64,000 nt of DNA from CAVRCT01 sp963719645 (GTDB taxonomy: Bacteria > Pseudomonadota > Gammaproteobacteria > DSM-16500), in contig CAVRCT010000007.1 of the NCBI GenBank assembly GCA_963719645.1, positions 558,001-622,000 on the forward strand, read 5' to 3'. The notes below the pieces were generated by a model. It made no database searches. It saw nothing but the letters and a program-made list of their open reading frames with translations, and was not told the DNA's origin. The position numbers and the translations under genes are program-made. Shown in pieces: positions 8,349 through 16,757 of the stretch; within the stretch, counting starts at the first letter, position 1, and each line of letters begins with the position of its first letter.

Positions 8349-9309
8349 CTACTAATAAATGCTCGGCATCTTGGCGTAACACATTAATCAAATGCTGAAT
8401 ATCATCAGGCAGCGGGGCTTGCCAAGAGATTCGTTTTTGCGTAACAGGGTGGACTAATCCCAATTCAATGGCGTGTAGTGCCTGTCGTTTAAATTGTCTT
8501 AATTCAGTAATCAATTCGGGAGAGGCACCTTTGGGTAATTGTAATCGACCGCCATACGTTTGATCGCCCACCACAGGATGTTTAATCGAGGCCATGTGAA
8601 CACGGATTTGATGTGTTCGACCCGTTTCTAATTGTATTTTAAGCCGTGTATGGTCGCGGAAATGTTCAATCACCCGATAATGGGTAATAGCCGGTTTGCC
8701 GGTTTCAAGGATGGCCATTTTTTTCCGTTGGATAGGGTGTCGTCCAATGGGTTTATCAAGACTGCCACCGCTCAGTAAAATACCGCTGACAACAGCCTGA
8801 TAGATGCGTGTGACGGTTCGCTCTTTCAATTGTTTGGTTAAATGAAAGTAGGCGGCTTGGGTTTTGGCAATCACCAATAAACCAGAAGTATCTTTATCTA
8901 AGCGGTGAATAATGCCCGCGCGCGGTAACTCGTGTAATTCGTTTGCATGATAGAGCAATGCATTTAAGAGTGTGTTATCGGGGTTACCGGCAGCTGGGTG
9001 TACCACCATGCCGATTGGTTTATTAATTACTAATAACGCATCGTCTTCAAAAATCACATTCAAGGCGATTGCTTGCGCGGCATAGGCAGGCTGGGGCTTA
9101 GTCACGGCTTGAATGATGATTTGTTCACCACCGAGCATTAGCATTCTATTTTTTGGTAAGGCTTGATCAACCGTAATATTGCCCGCTTTAATCCATTCTT
9201 GGATGAGCGTGCGTGAATAATCCGGCAAGAGTTTTGCTAAGGCTTGGTCAAGTCGCATTCCAGCAAAATCATCTGGAATCGTACAGGTTATATCGATTGG
9301 CTTGCTCAT
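8320..9309 (-). CDS. rluD: 23S rRNA pseudouridine synthase RluD
   Basis: This makes pseudouridines 1911, 1915 and 1917 in helix 69 of 23S rRNA. The protein has an N-terminal S4 RNA-binding domain (AGMRLDQALAKLLPDYSRTLIQ) and the catalytic motif GIIHRLDKDTSGLLVIAKT with the essential Asp. The characteristic HPVVGDQTYGG follows. The ORF can extend to 9378, but that would run into the promoter and start region of the divergent bamD. The ATG at 9309 gives 329 residues and begins MSKPIDITCT, as expected for RluD. The C-terminus is Asp/Glu-rich and overlaps pgeF. Confidence 0.93.
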   Translation of the reverse strand: MSKPIDITCTIPDDFAGMRLDQALAKLLPDYSRTLIQEWIKAGNITVDQALPKNRMLMLGGEQIIIQAVTKPQPAYAAQAIALNVIFEDDALLVINKPIGMVVHPAAGNPDNTLLNALLYHANELHELPRAGIIHRLDKDTSGLLVIAKTQAAYFHLTKQLKERTVTRIYQAVVSGILLSGGSLDKPIGRHPIQRKKMAILETGKPAITHYRVIEHFRDHTRLKIQLETGRTHQIRVHMASIKHPVVGDQTYGGRLQLPKGASPELITELRQFKRQALHAIELGLVHPVTQKRISWQAPLPDDIQHLINVLRQDAEHLLVDEEDDDEFY

Positions 9310-9402
9310 ATATAAGTCACTGGCACTCTTTAAATAAGGGTGAATGATGACAAATTTTCGTTTACAATGCACGGCCATTCGAATGGATTTTTAGGGAACA
9401 TC

Positions 9403-10176
9403 ATGAAATTAACGAGAATCATACTACTTACTTCCACATTACTATGCGGATTATTGGCAGGTTGTTCAACGACTACAGATCCTGCAGAAGCTTATAAAGA
9501 TGAAACAGCCAAGCAAATTTTTGAAAAAGGTGAGAGTGCGCTGCGAAGTAGAAGTTATCAAGAAGCGATCAAACGTTATGAAGCATTAGATGTGCAATAT
9601 CCTTTTGGTCATGACACGGAAATCGCGCAATTACATATTATTTATGCCTATTACATGGCGAGTGATTACGCCTCTGCGGAAGCCGCAGCCGATCGTTTTA
9701 TTCATGCCCATCCAACCAATCCACATGTAGATTACGCTTATTACATGCGCGGCTTAGCGAATTATTATCAAAACTTAGGTGTGTTTGAGCGAATGTTTGC
9801 GGTGGATTTAGCGAAACGTGATTTAGCCCAAGTTAAAAAATCTTATGCGGACTTCAATGAAATTGTCCGTGTTTATCCAGACAGTCCTTATGCACCCGCT
9901 GCGCATCAATACATGATTTATCTCCGCAATATTTTAGCGGCACATGAATTGGAAGTCGGAGAATTTTATTATAACCACGAGGCGTATGTCGCAGCAGCCA
10001 ATCGGGCAAATGCCGTGGTGCGCCAATATCAAGGTGCGCCCTCTGTGCCGGATGCATTGGTCTTAATGGTTAAATCCTATCGTAAGTTACATCTGACCCA
10101 AAATGAAAATGAAGCGATGCAAGTGTTGCAATATAATTATCCGAACTCTGACTATGTGAAAGCGGCGACTAAGTAA
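9403..10176 (+). CDS. bamD: Outer membrane assembly lipoprotein BamD
   Basis: This is an essential lipoprotein of the BAM complex that inserts beta-barrel proteins in the outer membrane. From the ATG at 9403 (AGGGAA ribosome site 6 bp upstream) it has 257 residues. It has a lipoprotein signal peptide with lipobox LLAGC (C21) and TPR-like repeats (YQEAIKRYEALDVQYPFG, YASAEAAADRFI, YPDSPYAPAAHQYMIYL). An in-frame ATG at 9340 would spoil the signal peptide and is not preferred. It is divergent from rluD, the usual neighbourhood in gammaproteobacteria. Confidence 0.95.
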   Translation: MKLTRIILLTSTLLCGLLAGCSTTTDPAEAYKDETAKQIFEKGESALRSRSYQEAIKRYEALDVQYPFGHDTEIAQLHIIYAYYMASDYASAEAAADRFIHAHPTNPHVDYAYYMRGLANYYQNLGVFERMFAVDLAKRDLAQVKKSYADFNEIVRVYPDSPYAPAAHQYMIYLRNILAAHELEVGEFYYNHEAYVAAANRANAVVRQYQGAPSVPDALVLMVKSYRKLHLTQNENEAMQVLQYNYPNSDYVKAATK

Positions 10177-10774
10177 ACGCTCTCACAACACCTGCGATAG
10201 CAAATCCAAACAAAATAATGGCTCCGATTCGATTGAGCCATTTTATGGTGTGGGGTTTTAATTTATGGCGGGTGAAATGCAGCAGCATATTTAATGCGAT
10301 GACCCAACTCACTGTGCCGAGTACAACACCTAACCCTGCGAATAAAATGCCGTTATCATTTGTTGCTGCAATCAATGAGAGTTGTGCACTGATGGATGCC
10401 CAAAATAAAACAGTATAGGGGTTTAGCATCGTTATTAAATAACCTTCAATCCCATAACGTATCAATGAAGGTTTTGGGCGTTGTTGATGAGTGTCGGTGG
10501 TCTTTGCTTGCCAGGCTTTCACGGCAAACCAACATAAAATAAAAGAACCCACTAATCCAAAAAGACGGAGTGCCTCGGGGAATTGTAGAAGCGCCAGTGC
10601 GCCCATGCTAATTAAAACAATATAGGTGACATCGGCACCGCAGGCGCCTAAGCCCAGCATAATACCGTAGGGTGTGCCCGCATTTAAATTCCGGCGAATC
10701 ATTTCTAAATTGACAGGCCCGATGGGAATCGCCGCACCCATGCCGAGTAAAATGCCGAGAAGGATAAAGTGCAT
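10169..10774 (-). CDS. LysE-family amino-acid exporter
   Basis: The 201-residue inner-membrane protein has six predicted helices. The LysE/RhtB signature lies at the N-terminus (GMGAAIPIGPVNLEMIRRNL) and the conserved LNPYTVLFW motif at about residue 117. The family exports amino acids such as lysine, threonine or homoserine; the substrate here is unknown. It converges with bamD, the two ends overlapping by 8 bp. No LysG-type regulator is adjacent. Confidence 0.88.
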   Translation of the reverse strand: MHFILLGILLGMGAAIPIGPVNLEMIRRNLNAGTPYGIMLGLGACGADVTYIVLISMGALALLQFPEALRLFGLVGSFILCWFAVKAWQAKTTDTHQQRPKPSLIRYGIEGYLITMLNPYTVLFWASISAQLSLIAATNDNGILFAGLGVVLGTVSWVIALNMLLHFTRHKLKPHTIKWLNRIGAIILFGFAIAGVVRAFT

Positions 10775-10898
10775 AAAGAACTCTTCAATAAATAAGTTGG
10801 ATTATATATCCATCTTAACAAAACAAGAGCATAGACTAAACCCTGAAGGATCCCCACAAATGTTTAATGAGCGCTAACTTTAAGAAGAATTTAGAATT

Positions 10899-11320
10899 AT
10901 TTTATATAAATCCCCCTCAATCCCTGACGGATCGACGCAAATTCCACCCATGCGTCGTCCTGAAAAATATGACGTCAACGTATTTTAACCGTAGCGACGG
11001 TACACGCACGGAATATTTATTCAGGATCCACCTGAGTATCATCGATCTATATAAATTCCAGAATCAGTTCTTCGTTCGTGGATCCTGAATAAATCTTACG
11101 CGCTACTGCGATAACTGCGGTCAAATACTTTGGGCGTAAGATTTTTCAGGACGACGCATGGGTGGAATTTGCGTCGATCCGTCAGCCTCAATCCCCCTTT
11201 TCCAAAGGGGGGAGACTTTTCTTAAGCAGCTCCTCTCTCAAAAACGAATCACGATGCTGCTTAGTACATTTCCCCCTTTGGAAAAGGGGGATTGAGGGGG
11301 ATTTTTATAAAAAATTGCTG
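10899..11320. repeat. Composite nested palindrome (families H and 4)
   Basis: The outer arms are TATAAATCCCCCTCAATCCC and its complement near 11290-11310. Inside lies a 262-bp family 4 palindrome at 10924-11185. Its arms begin CTGACGGATCGACGCAAATT and contain GGACGACGCATGGGTGGAAT. Inside that are two further hairpins: ATTTATTCAGGATCC with its complement, and AATCTTACGC with GCGTAAGATT. A second family H hairpin (CCCCCTTTTCCAAAGGGG side and complement) fills 11190-11300. Related copies are at 14934-15348 and 55728-56032. ORFs of 64-73 codons inside are by-products of the repeat. Confidence 0.9.
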
Positions 11321-11377
11321 ATGATTGCTTACGCGCAAGCAGGAAATATTTGTGGGTAATGATATGCTCAGGACTAA

Positions 11378-11421
11378 ACCCCAATGACACTCGCTTAAGA
11401 ACTGTAGCGAGTGCCATTGAG
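11378..11421. repeat. Collapsed remnant of family 1 palindrome
   Basis: The sequence CCAATGACACTCGCTTAAGA runs on to ACTGT and then directly into AGCGAGTGCCATTG. This is the left tip of a family 1 element joined to its right tip with the body missing. It looks like a deletion between inverted arms. Confidence 0.75.
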
Positions 11422-11478
11422 GCTAAACCCATTTTAATCTGTTAAAATCCACCAAAAATCATATCCAGTGTTACAGGA

Positions 11479-12966
11479 ATGGGAGAAACGTCTTTGCGTA
11501 ATACAAATCTATCCGACCCAACCGGTTGGCTAAAAGATATTTTAATCATAACAATTGTCCTCGGCGGGATTTTTTTTATTTGTTTAGGCAGCCCGCCTTT
11601 ACTCGTGCCGGAGGAAGGACGTTATGCTGAAATTATTCGAGAAATGTGGTCGCGACAAGAATACGTGACGCCCACCCTAGACTATGTGAAATATTTTGAA
11701 AAACCGGTGATGTTTTATTGGCTAGGCATCCTGTTTGTAAAAAATATCGGCTTATCCGTGTGGACATTGCGCAGTGTCAATGCGGTGTTTGCGGTATTCG
11801 GCTGTTTATTCACTTATTTTGCGGGACGCAAATTATATAATCGCTGGACAGGATTGTATGCCGCGTTCATTTTAAGTGGAAATATTCTTTATTTTGGCTT
11901 AGCGCATGTTATTAATGTTGATATCACAGCGACTTTTTTTATGTCAGTGAGTCTTTTTAGTTTTTTATTGGGTGTGCAACAAGCGATAGGGATTCATCGA
12001 CGGCTCTTTATTTGGCTGGCTTTTTTAGCCGCTGGATGTGCTGTATTAACGAAGGGACTGGTTGGATTTATTTTTCCGATCATGATTGTAGGTGTTTGGA
12101 TGGTTATATTAAATCAATGGCGTTTAATAAAATCACTCTATTTGCCCTCGGCGTTTTTAATTTTTTTGCTCGTCGTTGTACCTTGGCATTGGTTAGTCAG
12201 TGTAAGGAATCCGGAATTTTTTTATTTTTATTTTATTGAGCAGCAACTATTCCGATATGCAACGACATCAATTGGTCATTTGCAACCGATCTGGTTTTTT
12301 ATACCGGTATTGATCGGCGGCTTTTTCCCCTGGATATGCTTTTTACCGCAGTCTCTATTGCTCGCATGGAAAACCATTCAACAAAAAAACTCGCTGTCTT
12401 CGACCACGGTATTTTTATTGAGTTGGATTGCTGTCATCTTTATTTTCTTTTCATTTTCAAAATCGAAATTGGTTTCTTATGTTTTGCCGATGTTCCCAGC
12501 GCTGGCGGTGTTAGTGGGTCGCTATTTGCAGCAATCATCGTATCAATGGCGTCAATTGGGTATGTTGTGGTTTGTAACGATAGTCTTGTTTTTTGCTTTT
12601 CAAAAAGCATTTATGCTCCACAATACTCTATCAACACGACCGTTTATCAAAGTCCTGCAACAGCGGTTAAGTCCGATGGATGAAGTGGTGGCATACAAAC
12701 TTTATTTCCAGGATTTACCTTTTTATTTAGCAAGGCGTGTGACGGTGGTGGATTGGCGGGGTGAGTTATTATTCGGTAGTCAACATCAAAACACGAAAGC
12801 CTGGCTGATTGATGAGAAAACATTTTGGCAACGATGGCATCGAGGTAAGCATTTTTATGTGTTGACAGATCACGATGAGTTTGGTGAATTAAAGACGCGT
12901 TATCCCAGAGAAAAAATATGTGCCATCGAGTCGACAGACACCTTGGTATTATTCACACATTGCTAA
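11479..12966 (+). CDS. ArnT-like GT83 glycosyltransferase (first copy)
   Basis: The 495-residue integral membrane glycosyltransferase of the ArnT/PMT type uses a polyprenyl-phosphate sugar as donor. The N-terminal acidic loop motif is PEEGRYAEIIREMW (about residues 38-51), followed by LDYVKYFEKPVMFYW. About ten to twelve hydrophobic helices and a periplasmic C-terminal domain follow. It is a paralogue of the gene at 51711-53417: both share the ending DEKTFWQRW/EENTFWQRW. Unlike that copy, it is not beside other sugar-transfer genes. The acceptor (lipid A or another glycan) cannot be read from the sequence. The ATG follows an AGGAATGGG stretch. Confidence 0.82.
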   Translation: MGETSLRNTNLSDPTGWLKDILIITIVLGGIFFICLGSPPLLVPEEGRYAEIIREMWSRQEYVTPTLDYVKYFEKPVMFYWLGILFVKNIGLSVWTLRSVNAVFAVFGCLFTYFAGRKLYNRWTGLYAAFILSGNILYFGLAHVINVDITATFFMSVSLFSFLLGVQQAIGIHRRLFIWLAFLAAGCAVLTKGLVGFIFPIMIVGVWMVILNQWRLIKSLYLPSAFLIFLLVVVPWHWLVSVRNPEFFYFYFIEQQLFRYATTSIGHLQPIWFFIPVLIGGFFPWICFLPQSLLLAWKTIQQKNSLSSTTVFLLSWIAVIFIFFSFSKSKLVSYVLPMFPALAVLVGRYLQQSSYQWRQLGMLWFVTIVLFFAFQKAFMLHNTLSTRPFIKVLQQRLSPMDEVVAYKLYFQDLPFYLARRVTVVDWRGELLFGSQHQNTKAWLIDEKTFWQRWHRGKHFYVLTDHDEFGELKTRYPREKICAIESTDTLVLFTHC

Positions 12967-12977
12967 TGAGGAAGAAG

Positions 12978-13313
12978 ATGATTATTTCATACGATGAATT
13001 TGAAAAAGTCGATTTGCGTTCAGGTACCGTCACAAAAGTAGAGCCATTTCCACGCGCAAATAAACCGGCGTACAAAGTGTGGGTAGATTTTGGTTCTGAG
13101 TTAGGTATCAAACAAACTTCAGCCCAAGTCACGGTGCACTATACGCCTGAATCGTTAGTGGGTCGACAAGTGATGGGTTGTGTCAATTTAGGAGCTAAAA
13201 ATATTGCCGGTTTTACGTCTGAATTTTTATTAGTAGGATTTCCTGATCAAGACGGTTTTATTTGTTTGGCATCGGTTGATCCTGCGGTGCCGAATGGTAA
13301 GAAGTTGTTTTGA
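12978..13313 (+). CDS. csaA: CsaA-like tRNA-binding-domain protein
   Basis: The 111-residue protein is a stand-alone tRNA-binding (OB-fold, MetG C-terminal-like) domain as in CsaA. It begins YDEFEKVDLRSGTVTKVEPF, then has QTSAQVT, and ends VDPAVPNGKKLF. CsaA is described as a secretion-related chaperone and also binds tRNA. The ATG at 12978 has GAGGAAG just upstream and lies 11 bp after the glycosyltransferase stop, so the two are probably co-transcribed. Earlier in-frame ATGs would lie inside the preceding gene. Confidence 0.88.
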   Translation: MIISYDEFEKVDLRSGTVTKVEPFPRANKPAYKVWVDFGSELGIKQTSAQVTVHYTPESLVGRQVMGCVNLGAKNIAGFTSEFLLVGFPDQDGFICLASVDPAVPNGKKLF

Positions 13314-13394
13314 GGCGTGATTGGTATATGTTTTACTTATTTTAACCGCGCGAGTTTCCTGTTACAAACGGTTTAGTTGCCTAATTCTCCTACC

Positions 13395-13500
13395 CGTCAT
13401 TGCGAGGAGCGTTTGTTGCGACGAAGCAATCCAGTTTTTTAGTTGTTACCAGTCAAAAACTGGATTGCTTCGTCGCAACAAACGCTCCTCGCAATGACGG
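13395..13500. repeat. Palindromic repeat, family 3 (CGTCATTGCGAGG type)
   Basis: The arms CGTCATTGCGAGGAGCGTTT ... and complement are separated by a short loop and also contain GCGACGAAGCAATCCAG. A weaker outer inverted repeat (GTTGC...TTCTC and GAGAA...GCAAC) surrounds it. A second full copy is at 41120-41287 and a minimal one at 23463-23493. It lies between the convergent csaA-like and skp-like genes, where it may terminate both. Confidence 0.9.
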
Positions 13501-13529
13501 ATACGAGAATGATGCAACAAAGCTGTACG

Positions 13530-14033
13530 TTATTTTAATTGATTAACCACTTCTTGGGTGATGTCGAAGTTGGATTTGATATAGAGATAATTGGTGCTTT
13601 GTTCAATCATGTCATAATGTTGATTTTGAGCCAGGTTTTGAATAACGTGGTTCAGTTGGGTGGAGAATTTTTGCATGGCTGCATCTTTAGCAATAGCCAC
13701 ATCTCTTTGCAATGACGCAGTCAGAATCTGCACGTTAGCTTGGTCGGTTGCAATTTTGACTTGTAATTTATTACGGTCATCATTGGTCATGTTAGCTGCG
13801 TTGACGGTCAATTGATTATTTTCATCTTGCAATTGTTTTTGCGCATCGGCTAATTCTTTCTGACGATCTTGAAACTGTTTGATTAAACCCTCGTTGATGG
13901 ATGCCATTAACGCTGATTTTTGAATCACGACATTCATATTTACAATTCCAACTTTGAGTTCAGCAGCATACAGTGGGCTTGAAAGTAAGGTAAGAGCAGA
14001 GGCAGCAGCTATCGTGGTGATTAACTTTTTCAT
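13530..14033 (-). CDS. skp: Skp/OmpH-family periplasmic chaperone
   Basis: This is a periplasmic holdase for unfolded outer-membrane proteins. The 167-residue precursor has a signal peptide (cleavage after LYA, residue 23). The mature protein starts AELKVGIVNMNVVIQKS, typical of OmpH/Skp. The middle is a long charged coiled coil (about residues 45-120) rich in Q, K and N, which forms the tentacles in Skp, and the end returns to the beta core (NYLYIKSNFDITQEVVNQL). Skp usually lies with bamA-lpxD; here it stands alone, which is less common. Confidence 0.85.
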   Translation of the reverse strand: MKKLITTIAAASALTLLSSPLYAAELKVGIVNMNVVIQKSALMASINEGLIKQFQDRQKELADAQKQLQDENNQLTVNAANMTNDDRNKLQVKIATDQANVQILTASLQRDVAIAKDAAMQKFSTQLNHVIQNLAQNQHYDMIEQSTNYLYIKSNFDITQEVVNQLK

Positions 14034-14157
14034 TGCAGTTCTCCCTGATGATTAGTTATTCATATAGTTTAGCATTACTTTAATTTTAATACTCATGCTA
14101 TTTTGATCACTAAATATTCAGCGGATATTATTAGATATAAAACATAGCCAATTTTTC

Positions 14158-14187
14158 TTGATTTTTTGAAAAAAAAGCTCGTATGAT
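14158..14187 (+). promoter_or_regulatory. Sigma-70 type promoter
   Basis: TTGATT at 14158-14163 and TATGAT at 14182-14187 are separated by 18 bp. They lie 31 bp before the ATG at 14218, which itself has a strong AAGGAG ribosome site at about 14207-14212. Confidence 0.6.
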
Positions 14188-14217
14188 GCGTTTTGGTTTA
14201 AAAATTAAGGAGCAATT

Positions 14218-14901
14218 ATGTCACTGTCTGGCAAGAGAACACCGGTTAAATACAAGATCGAAAGTGAAACAAAAGATGAAAAAGAAATCGCTATTCTGGC
14301 GGCTGCCAAAAAAATGATGGACAGCGAATGTAAGACAAAGTTCATGGTCAGCGATGCAAAGTCGTCTCAGGCGCAAACAATCGGCGATATGTTGAATAAT
14401 GACTTAGTCGATGTCATGATTTTCACACCAGGTCCTTTTGAAGATTTAAAAAAGGAATTAGGAGAAGACGTGGCGGGCGAGTGGTTAAAGTGTGATGACG
14501 CATGTGGTTGTGGTGCAACTGTGACTGCATTCAGTAATTTGAACCACATCAGTTTGCTGGGCGAAAATGTCAGAGTGCTTGCATTCAATACTAAAGAGAG
14601 TAAATACCAACAAGAGTTTATTGCCAAGCGAAATTTAAATCTTCAGATGGTACATTTAACCCAACAAATGCTTACTGATTTATCGCTCCCAACCGTTGAG
14701 GTCAATAAACAAAAATATGCGGGTCGTTTTGCGATAGTGAGTCGAAAAGTAGATGGCGTGAGAGAGTGGGCGGTATTTGTGATTCCAAACAGAATCAATA
14801 ATGCCCAAGAGCAAGATCTTTTTGCCGACATGGCTGCGTGGGTGAAATCAAAGCCTGTGCCGACGTCTAAGCCAGCGCATTCTCATTCGGTTTCTGCATA
14901 A
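14218..14901 (+). CDS. Unknown soluble protein with CxxxCxC cluster
   Basis: No family was recognised. The 227-residue protein has no signal peptide or membrane helix. It shows a Lys/Glu-rich N-terminus, a Cys cluster KCDDACGCGAT at about residues 97-107, a mixed alpha/beta middle part and a polar end KPAHSHSVSA. The ATG, promoter and AAGGAG site are all convincing, so it is a real gene. Family H and 4 repeats follow immediately. A role in host interaction is possible from the lineage, but nothing in the sequence proves it. Confidence 0.65.
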   Translation: MSLSGKRTPVKYKIESETKDEKEIAILAAAKKMMDSECKTKFMVSDAKSSQAQTIGDMLNNDLVDVMIFTPGPFEDLKKELGEDVAGEWLKCDDACGCGATVTAFSNLNHISLLGENVRVLAFNTKESKYQQEFIAKRNLNLQMVHLTQQMLTDLSLPTVEVNKQKYAGRFAIVSRKVDGVREWAVFVIPNRINNAQEQDLFADMAAWVKSKPVPTSKPAHSHSVSA

Positions 14902-14933
14902 AGCAGTGAGATAATAGAAGTAAGAGCTTCTTA

Positions 14934-15348
14934 TTTTTTATACAAATCCCCCTTGTTTCCCCTTTTTCAAAGTGGGAGACCTTCTAAACAGCTCTGTATT
15001 TTAACAGTGAAAGCTGTTTAGAAGGTCTCCTACTTTAAAAAAGGGGGGGGGCAAGGGCTGGCGGATCGACGCAAATTCCACCCATGCGTCGTCCTGAAAA
15101 ATCTTACGCCCAAATTATTTGACCGCAGTTATCGCAGTAGCGCGTAAGATTTATTCAGGATCCACGAACGAAGAGCTCATTCCTGAATTTATATGGATTG
15201 ATGATACTCAAGTGGATCCTGAATAAATATTCCGTGCGAGTACCCTCGCTACGGTTAAAATACGTTGACGTCACATTTTTCAGGACGACGCATGGGTGGA
15301 ATTTGCGTCGATCCGTCGGGAACAAGAGGGATTTTGTATAAAAAATTA
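14934..15348. repeat. Composite nested palindrome (families H and 4)
   Basis: Outer arms TTTTTTATACAAATCCCCCT and the complement near 15325-15348 enclose two elements. First is a hairpin at about 14960-15045 with stem GAGACCTTCTAAACAGCT. Second is a 259-bp family 4 palindrome at 15060-15318, with the same inner hairpins as the copy at 10924. A 90-codon ORF on the minus strand inside it is a repeat artefact. It separates the genes at 14218 and 15445. Confidence 0.9.
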
Positions 15349-15444
15349 AATTTTTCTTGTAGATACCTGTTCTGATTTTCATTACTTTGTCAGTCTCATC
15401 TTGCGCTATAATGCTTTCTTCATTCACTTAACTAAGGACACCCC

Positions 15445-16668
15445 GTGAAAAACAAAGGTTGCCAAAGTTGTTGGCCGTTTGAAGAAAAACATGTCGAGTC
15501 ACGGATAAAAAGTATTTTCGATTTTTATCTAGGTATCCCAGTCAGAATTTTTTTTGTGTGGATTCCGTTAAAAAAAACCATGACGTTAATTTGGCAAGTT
15601 ATTAAAAATCTGATGTTAGAAATTTCACTCGCCGTTAATCACACGAAGCTAAACCCTTCAATCAATCGCGCATTATTCGACAATGGCATTTTAATTTTTT
15701 GGGATGAGGCTAAAAAAAGAGGCATTAAAATTGATAATTTAAAAATTGGTGACACCCAAACACAAATTTTTTATTTTGCGCATCACGGTAAAAAATATTA
15801 TTTTGATCGCAATCCTATTTATCCCGCCATCCACAATTTTCCGGAATTTGAGGATGCGAATCAATACGATGATAAAGCTTATTTTAAAAAAGTTTTGCTG
15901 AAACATCATTTCCCTTGCCCGCTTGGCGAAGCATTTATTTCACCTGCCAAGGCGTTAGCCTATGGTGTTAAATTGGGATTTCCACTGGTCGTTAAACCAG
16001 TGAAGTCCTCAGCCAGTATTCATATCACGTTTGATATTCGCACTGAGCAAGCACTGCAAGAGGCCATCACGTTAGCGAAACAAGTCAGTTATCAAATTCT
16101 AGTGGAGCAATTTATTCCGGGTGATGTGTATCGCGCTGTTGTGTTGGATAATCAATTAATTGCGTGTGCCAAGCGGCAACCGGGACGTGTCGTCGGTAAT
16201 GGCAACGATTCCGTGGAAAAATTGATTGATCAAAAAAATAAACATCCGTTGCGCGGTACGCCGCAGCAATTAGATAAAACACTGCATGTGATCGAAAAAA
16301 ATAAAACACTTACGGCGCATTTGGCAAATCAAGGTGTATCGTTAAAAACAATTCTGCAAAAAGATCGGGTGATCACCTTAGCCAATAAGATGAATGTCAG
16401 CAGTGGCGCGGATGTCACCAATGTTACAGATCAGGTGCATCCTGATAATGTGCTGCTTTTTCAGCAATTATATAAGACCTTGCATTTACCTTTGTTGGGA
16501 TTGGACTTCATTTGCCAAGATGTTGCAATTTCCTGGAAAAATCAACCATTTGCGATTTTAGAGAATAATAGTTTGCCGGGTGTGGATATTCACGAATTTC
16601 CATCGGCGGGCGAGTCTATTCCAGTCGCGAGGCTAATTTGGAGTTATGTCCTTGAAAAACTAGAGTAA
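15445..16668 (+). CDS. ATP-grasp ligase resembling the central domain of cyanophycin synthetase
   Basis: The 407-residue protein starts with GTG (AAGGA site 6-7 bp upstream). After about 70 basic/hydrophobic residues there is an N-terminal part (SINRALFDNGILIFWDEAKK). An ATP-grasp fold follows with GFPLVVKPVKSSAS (about residue 177), VEQFIPGDVYRAVVL, and GLDFICQDV with ILENNSLPGVDIHEFP near the C-terminus. These segments match cyanophycin synthetase and glutamate-cysteine ligase/glutathione synthetase fusion proteins. The Mur-ligase domain of cyanophycin synthetase is absent, so it is probably a peptide-bond-forming ligase with unknown substrate. No partner gene lies nearby. Confidence 0.75.
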   Translation: MKNKGCQSCWPFEEKHVESRIKSIFDFYLGIPVRIFFVWIPLKKTMTLIWQVIKNLMLEISLAVNHTKLNPSINRALFDNGILIFWDEAKKRGIKIDNLKIGDTQTQIFYFAHHGKKYYFDRNPIYPAIHNFPEFEDANQYDDKAYFKKVLLKHHFPCPLGEAFISPAKALAYGVKLGFPLVVKPVKSSASIHITFDIRTEQALQEAITLAKQVSYQILVEQFIPGDVYRAVVLDNQLIACAKRQPGRVVGNGNDSVEKLIDQKNKHPLRGTPQQLDKTLHVIEKNKTLTAHLANQGVSLKTILQKDRVITLANKMNVSSGADVTNVTDQVHPDNVLLFQQLYKTLHLPLLGLDFICQDVAISWKNQPFAILENNSLPGVDIHEFPSAGESIPVARLIWSYVLEKLE

Positions 16669-16686
16669 TTTATTCGAGTTAGATAT

Positions 16687-16714
16687 TTGACAAATTTTTA
16701 AGAAATGTTATAAG
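16687..16714 (+). promoter_or_regulatory. Sigma-70 type promoter
   Basis: A perfect TTGACA at 16687-16692 and TATAAG at 16709-16714 are separated by 16 bp. They lie 43 bp before the ATG at 16758. Confidence 0.6.
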
Positions 16715-16757
16715 ATAACAAAAATTAAATTATAATCTCACTCGGAATAACAAAACG

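Noticed and set aside
9340..9402. Longer N-terminus for BamD
   Set aside because: It would place 21 polar residues before the lipoprotein signal peptide and overlap the rluD leader; the ATG at 9403 has the ribosome site.
10867..11088. 73-codon ORF on the plus strand
   Set aside because: It lies inside the family 4 palindrome, and similar frames occur at the other copies, so it is a by-product of repeat sequence.
10924..11185. Insertion sequence
   Set aside because: Terminal inverted repeats are extensive, but there is no transposase frame and the whole unit is palindromic; better described as a non-autonomous repeat.
11162..11432. Overlapping ORFs of 64-65 codons on both strands
   Set aside because: Both are encoded by family H and family 1 repeat sequence; no coding signal.
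15155..15427. 90-codon ORF on the minus strand
   Set aside because: It is almost entirely within the family 4 repeat, has no ribosome site, and its translation mirrors the ORF at 10867-11088.
16669..16757. PmrA box upstream of the His-rich gene
   Set aside because: TTTAAGAAA-N2-TTATAAGAT matches poorly in the second half; only a normal TTGACA/TATAAG promoter is supported.
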